Positions 60,234 to 64,000 of a DNA stretch of 64,000 nt are shown piece after piece (the stretch's first letter is position 1; every line of letters starts with the position of its first letter). The notes beneath the pieces were generated by a model. That model saw nothing but the letters and a program-made list of their open reading frames with translations, did no database searches and had not been told where the DNA came from. Source of the DNA: Rhopalosiphum padi (taxonomy: Eukaryota; Arthropoda; Insecta; Hemiptera; Aphididae); contig NC_083597.1 in assembly GCF_020882245.1 (NCBI RefSeq), positions 15,038,581-15,102,580 of the forward strand, read 5' to 3'. Both the position numbers and the translations under genes were made by a program.

Positions 60234-62766
60234 ATGTTTCGCCGTTTAAATTGTTTGCGCAGGACGCAACGCTTTTACTCGTTAAATGTATCGAATTCCG
60301 TGTTCGGTCGTGAATCTTTTATTCAGCGACATATCGGACCCAATGACTCCGACCAAAAGCTGATGCTAAAAGAACTGGGATATCAGGTGCGTTTTGAATG
60401 TGCATAAAAATTAGTTTAGCATATATTAGATAGAATTGAAAATTCTTAAAAATAAATACTTTTTGTGTTATGTGTTTAACTGTTATTATAGCTTAGTAAT
60501 TACTTGATTTACGTTAAGTTATTAACTGTTTATTGACTATTGTTATATTTTTTGAAATGGTAAAAAAATATATAATATTTTACATATTATAATATTGTAT
60601 ATTATACGTATAATGATATGTATAATTTTATAAAACTACCTGTTATATTTATTTAGTGAAGTTGTATAATATTGTACAGTTATTGACTATCATAGAACTA
60701 TTTTTATTTATTTATTTTTAAAACATATAATTACCAAAAAAGAAAATATATTATAAATAAATATGATAGGTATAGGTACAGCTTACATATTCTAATTATT
60801 TTGTAATTTTTTTTGAACAAGTAATAAATTACAATATGAAAAATAATTATATAGCTTTTTAAAGGCCTAACTGCTGAGTACTGTTAGTCTATCTGCAATA
60901 AGCCTGAAAAACAGCTGGCCTTTTGAACAAATAATTAGTTTGCAAACGGGCTAACCTATCGCAAAAAACCTAATCTTTTTGCAAAAAGACTAATTTTCCA
61001 CATGGCTTACGATATGTTTATAATTATCGAATGAATAGTTTACCTTTCCAAACGAATTTCTTTAGTTACCAAAATAAGGTGATTGATAATATAACAGATA
61101 GGTACCTATATATATTTGCATAAAAAAACTCCTTTTTTCAAAAGGTATCGTGTCTATTTTTTCTACTGTGCGTACTTTTTTTATCACAAACAACACACAG
61201 AATTTCCTAATTTTTAAATTTAAACACACAGACAATTATACTGACACATAACAGTTTATTGTTTTGTGTAATGTACAATTCAATCTCAACATTTTTTTAA
61301 AACAATGTTGAGTAAATAATTGGTTTATAATGATATTTAAAAATGGTGAATCAGAATTTAATTTTTATCTCTTTTTTTATATTTATTTATCAATAATTTT
61401 AATGGTGAGCTAGATATAATTTTAAATTGTTAATTTGGATTTTTAAGTAGATTATTAGTTATTACATTTTGTTTTATTATGATTATAATTTATGTCACTT
61501 ATATGTTATGGATAAAAAAGAAAAGTGTGGTAAAAAAGCTATTAGGTATTGGTATTAAATATAATAAGTACTGGACTTAAGTTATTGCGATGAGTTAAAT
61601 CCGTATCTACTTTTATTTTTTTTAAATTCATTATATAGTAAATCACAGCACTATAGGTTCTTTTTAAAAAACACTTAAAGTTAAGTATCTGTAAAGAATT
61701 GGGTGTATTTTACTATTAAAACTAAAAATAATACTATAGGTAGTAGGTACTCAGTTCTAGCATATGCAACAGTAGTTTCTTCATCTTGTTTTATACCTAC
61801 CTATAGTAATTTTTATTATTATATTATAAATAGTAGGTACCTACTTTAATTTATATATAATCAATATAAAATATAAATTCACTACTTGTGTTTACATAAA
61901 GATCTCTTTAAAAGTTTAAAGACAAGTAGATTGATGAACAAATACAACTATTGAAAATGATATACAATATGTGATTATTGATTAAACAATTATTACACGT
62001 TTAATTTCCAAAATCAAAATTGTTAGTCACTAATCACTACCTACCTAAGTTTTTAAATTAATTATTAAAATGAAAAACAAAATAAAAATTAATATTTCTA
62101 AAATAATCAAATAATGTAAATAACACATAATAATTAATAACTACTCTGAACACTGCAGCTAAGCTGCTCCATGTGTACTAAACACCTATACACGCCAAAT
62201 ACTACGCGGAAATATAAATAAAGCATAGCTAGTAGTTTATGTACAGATTATATACCTAGTCATTATATAATCATAATAATTCGATTGTTTGATCGAGCTA
62301 TCTGTAAAATAATCATACCCATTTTATTTTTTATTCTAGCTCGAATAGGTATGAGTAGGATTTTTATCGTATACCTTGAAAATAAAATTGTTAAACTTAC
62401 ATGGACCATAAATTGGTATTTTCAGAGTTTAGAAGACTTGAGCGAGGCCGTGATCCCAGATAGCGTTTATCTCCAGAAGACGCCTAATTTAAAATCGTCA
62501 GTTATTATAGGTATGTTATGTGTTATATCAAACAATTGATAACCTCTTGTTTATGCAGGAATTTTAATTTTTGTTAATGAAATAATGAGTTTATATTAAT
62601 GCATTCATATTTACACATATTAAATGGAATATATAAAATACAAACTAAAACAGTTTATGTTTGTAATACAATCACTCCACATTAATACATTATACCAATA
62701 CTTACTATTACATAATACATAATAAAAAAATAATGATTTGAATACAAAGTAAACTATAATACATAC

Positions 62767-62797
<31 letters not shown>

Positions 62798-63762
62798 GGT
62801 TATTATATTAATTTATTGTACTAATTTAGTCATTTATACAAACTTTAATTATAATAATATCTTACATTATTATTATTTTAGATTCGGAGCAGAGCGACGA
62901 ATATAATGATTAATACAGCGATCTGTGTTCTTTTATGTCTATCGTCACTTTTTGAGGCAAAAAAAAAAAGATTCAATTTTCAACTTTAGGCATGGTTTCT
63001 TGTAGAAAATTGGATCTATAGTAGTACTCTGTAGAGTAAAAATTAAAAATTCCCATTTCTCTTTTCTTAATAATCAGGACAGAATTAATTTCTTTATTTT
63101 ATTGTAATTTAAAAAAAACGAATAACTGTAGAAACTTAAAATTGTCACCAAGTATTTGTATTATATTTGTCTATACATAATAGGTATTAATATTACAATT
63201 GAAATTTAGATTTGAAAGAATAGTGATTTCAAAATTATACGTAGAACTTTAGATTGAGATCTTTGGATGCGGTGATGTTGAATATTTTGGCGACATCCCA
63301 AAGTTGAATTCCATAAGTCCATTTGGGCCTTAGTAGGAGTTTGTTGGGGAGTTTCATGCACATAAAGGTTAAAAGTGGCCGAAGCAGTCGGATACGGCTT
63401 TTTAGTTTTCGGGTTTTGTTAATTATGTGTGATAGCCAACGGTCTATGTCTATAAGAATTCTGAAGTAGCGTACACACTTAATAAGAGGAATTGGTTGAT
63501 TATTGAGGTAATATTGGGCATATTCCGCGGTGAAGATATTGTACTTGATTATTTGATTATTACATTTACCAAAAATAAAAAATAATGGAATAAATCTATA
63601 CGTTAATAAATAAACACATTTCACAGATGAGCAATCTCTAGCCACTTTGATAAAATCCATTGCAAGTAAAAATCAAAAATGGAGAAGTTTTATCGGGATG
63701 GGTTACTACAACTGCCATACACCTCATGTCATCGTGAGAAACATGCTGGAGAATCCTGGATG
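60234..63762 (+). CDS. GLDC: Glycine dehydrogenase (decarboxylating), mitochondrial P protein, first 3 exons, 3' partial
   Basis: Exons: 60234-60386, 62426-62510, 63627-63762, in phase, 124 full residues plus a split Trp codon. The gene continues past the window. The P protein decarboxylates glycine with pyridoxal phosphate and passes the aminomethyl group to lipoyl H protein in the mitochondrial glycine cleavage system. The first ~16 residues, MFRRLNCLRRTQRFYS, are rich in Arg and lack acids, a typical mitochondrial presequence. Then come ESFIQRHIGPND (conserved RHIGP..D), LEDLSEAVIPDSV, and the strongly conserved SFIGMGYYNCHTPHVIVRNM followed by LENPGW. The PLP lysine region lies beyond the window. 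Intron 1 is 2.0 kb, and intron 2 carries LINE debris. Confidence 0.93.
60387..62425 (+). other. GLDC intron 1
   Basis: Donor CAG|gtgcgt, acceptor tttcag|AGT. AT-rich. The frame at 62285-62539 is mostly intron plus exon 2. No transposon with clear ends is visible. Confidence 0.55.
62770..62797. repeat. (TA)n microsatellite in GLDC intron 2
   Basis: About 14 perfect TA dinucleotides. Confidence 0.9.
63235..63590 (-). mobile_element. Jockey-type LINE reverse transcriptase fragment in GLDC intron 2
   Basis: The minus-strand frame contains YYLNNQPIPLIKCVRYFRIL, DIDRWLSHIINKTRKLKSR and KLLLRPKWTYGIQLWDVA. These match the thumb/C-terminal reverse transcriptase pattern of Jockey-clade LINEs (LNN.PIP...VKYLGI.LD..L.W..HI..K, then K.LLYK.I.KPIWTYGIQLWG.A). 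YF for YLG and other changes, plus truncation on both sides, show it is dead. It is antisense to GLDC. The open frame runs on to 63660 across the antisense of exon 3 and that part is not transposon. Confidence 0.72.
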
Positions 63763-64000
63763 GTATGCTTAATTTTTTTTAATATTTTGTTTTCAGTGCT
63801 CTGATGCTATATATTGTACATTAATTGTGTTTACTAGTTAAGTACTATAATTATTGGTACACTGGAATATTGACACTATATTATAGGCACTCTTTATGTA
63901 ATATGACATTTCTAAAGAAGTTATAAGATTTTACATCTATGTGTATTAATAACTTTAGTTGCAAACTATATCAAAAAAATCAAATCAAAAATTAAAAAAA
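63763..64000 (+). other. GLDC intron 3, 5' part
   Basis: AT-rich intron after donor TG|gtatgc. No next exon before the window end. Confidence 0.6.

Overview
The window looks like nuclear DNA from an insect, most probably an aphid. It is strongly AT-rich, its genes are cut by many short introns with GT..AG borders, it is full of small non-autonomous transposons and LINE remnants, and the short string GTAGGTACCTA recurs in the non-coding DNA as I remember it doing in aphids. The genus is inference; the eukaryotic arthropod call is firm. There are no bacterial operons, CRISPR arrays, viral genes or recognisable RNA genes.

Layout. (1) 1-171, the last exon of a POGLUT1/rumi-type protein O-glucosyltransferase, +. 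(2) 772-5836, a complete ten-exon frayed/OXSR1/STK39 kinase, -, convergent with rumi, with a GC- and CpG-rich 5' region to about 7,000. (3) About 7,000-25,390, an 18 kb gene-free stretch with nested foldback elements, LINE debris, hAT-like elements and a tandem duplication at a transposon junction. (4) 25,391-31,193, a complete eight-exon phosphoglycerate dehydrogenase (PHGDH), +. (5) 31,560-39,508, a complete thirteen-exon MFSD6-like transporter, +. (6) 39,587-42,536, RBMX2, a three-exon spliceosomal RNA-binding protein, -, tail-to-tail with the transporter. (7) 43,585-47,176, a ten-exon gene that I read as a probable moonraker (KIAA0753) homologue, +. (8) 49,512-54,188, a four-exon C2H2 zinc-finger protein, + , with a 1.44 kb hAT-like element in its last intron that carries two further elements. 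(9) 54,189-60,233, transposon-rich intergenic DNA. (10) 60,234 to the window end, the first three exons of mitochondrial glycine dehydrogenase (GLDC, P protein), +.

The gene models were joined by hand from splice sites, reading phase and family conservation. For fray, PHGDH, MFSD6-like, RBMX2, the zinc-finger gene and GLDC every junction keeps frame. The moonraker model has one uncertain junction. The genes do not form one pathway, but PHGDH (serine synthesis) and GLDC (glycine cleavage, one-carbon supply) lie about 29 kb apart on the same strand.

No clearly new molecular system was found. The most unusual material is transposon architecture: an element with an array of direct and inverted copies of the 9-mer TTTGCGCCA, a foldback family whose two copies give an empty-site proof of a nested insertion, and several hAT-type elements with readable 8-bp target duplications.
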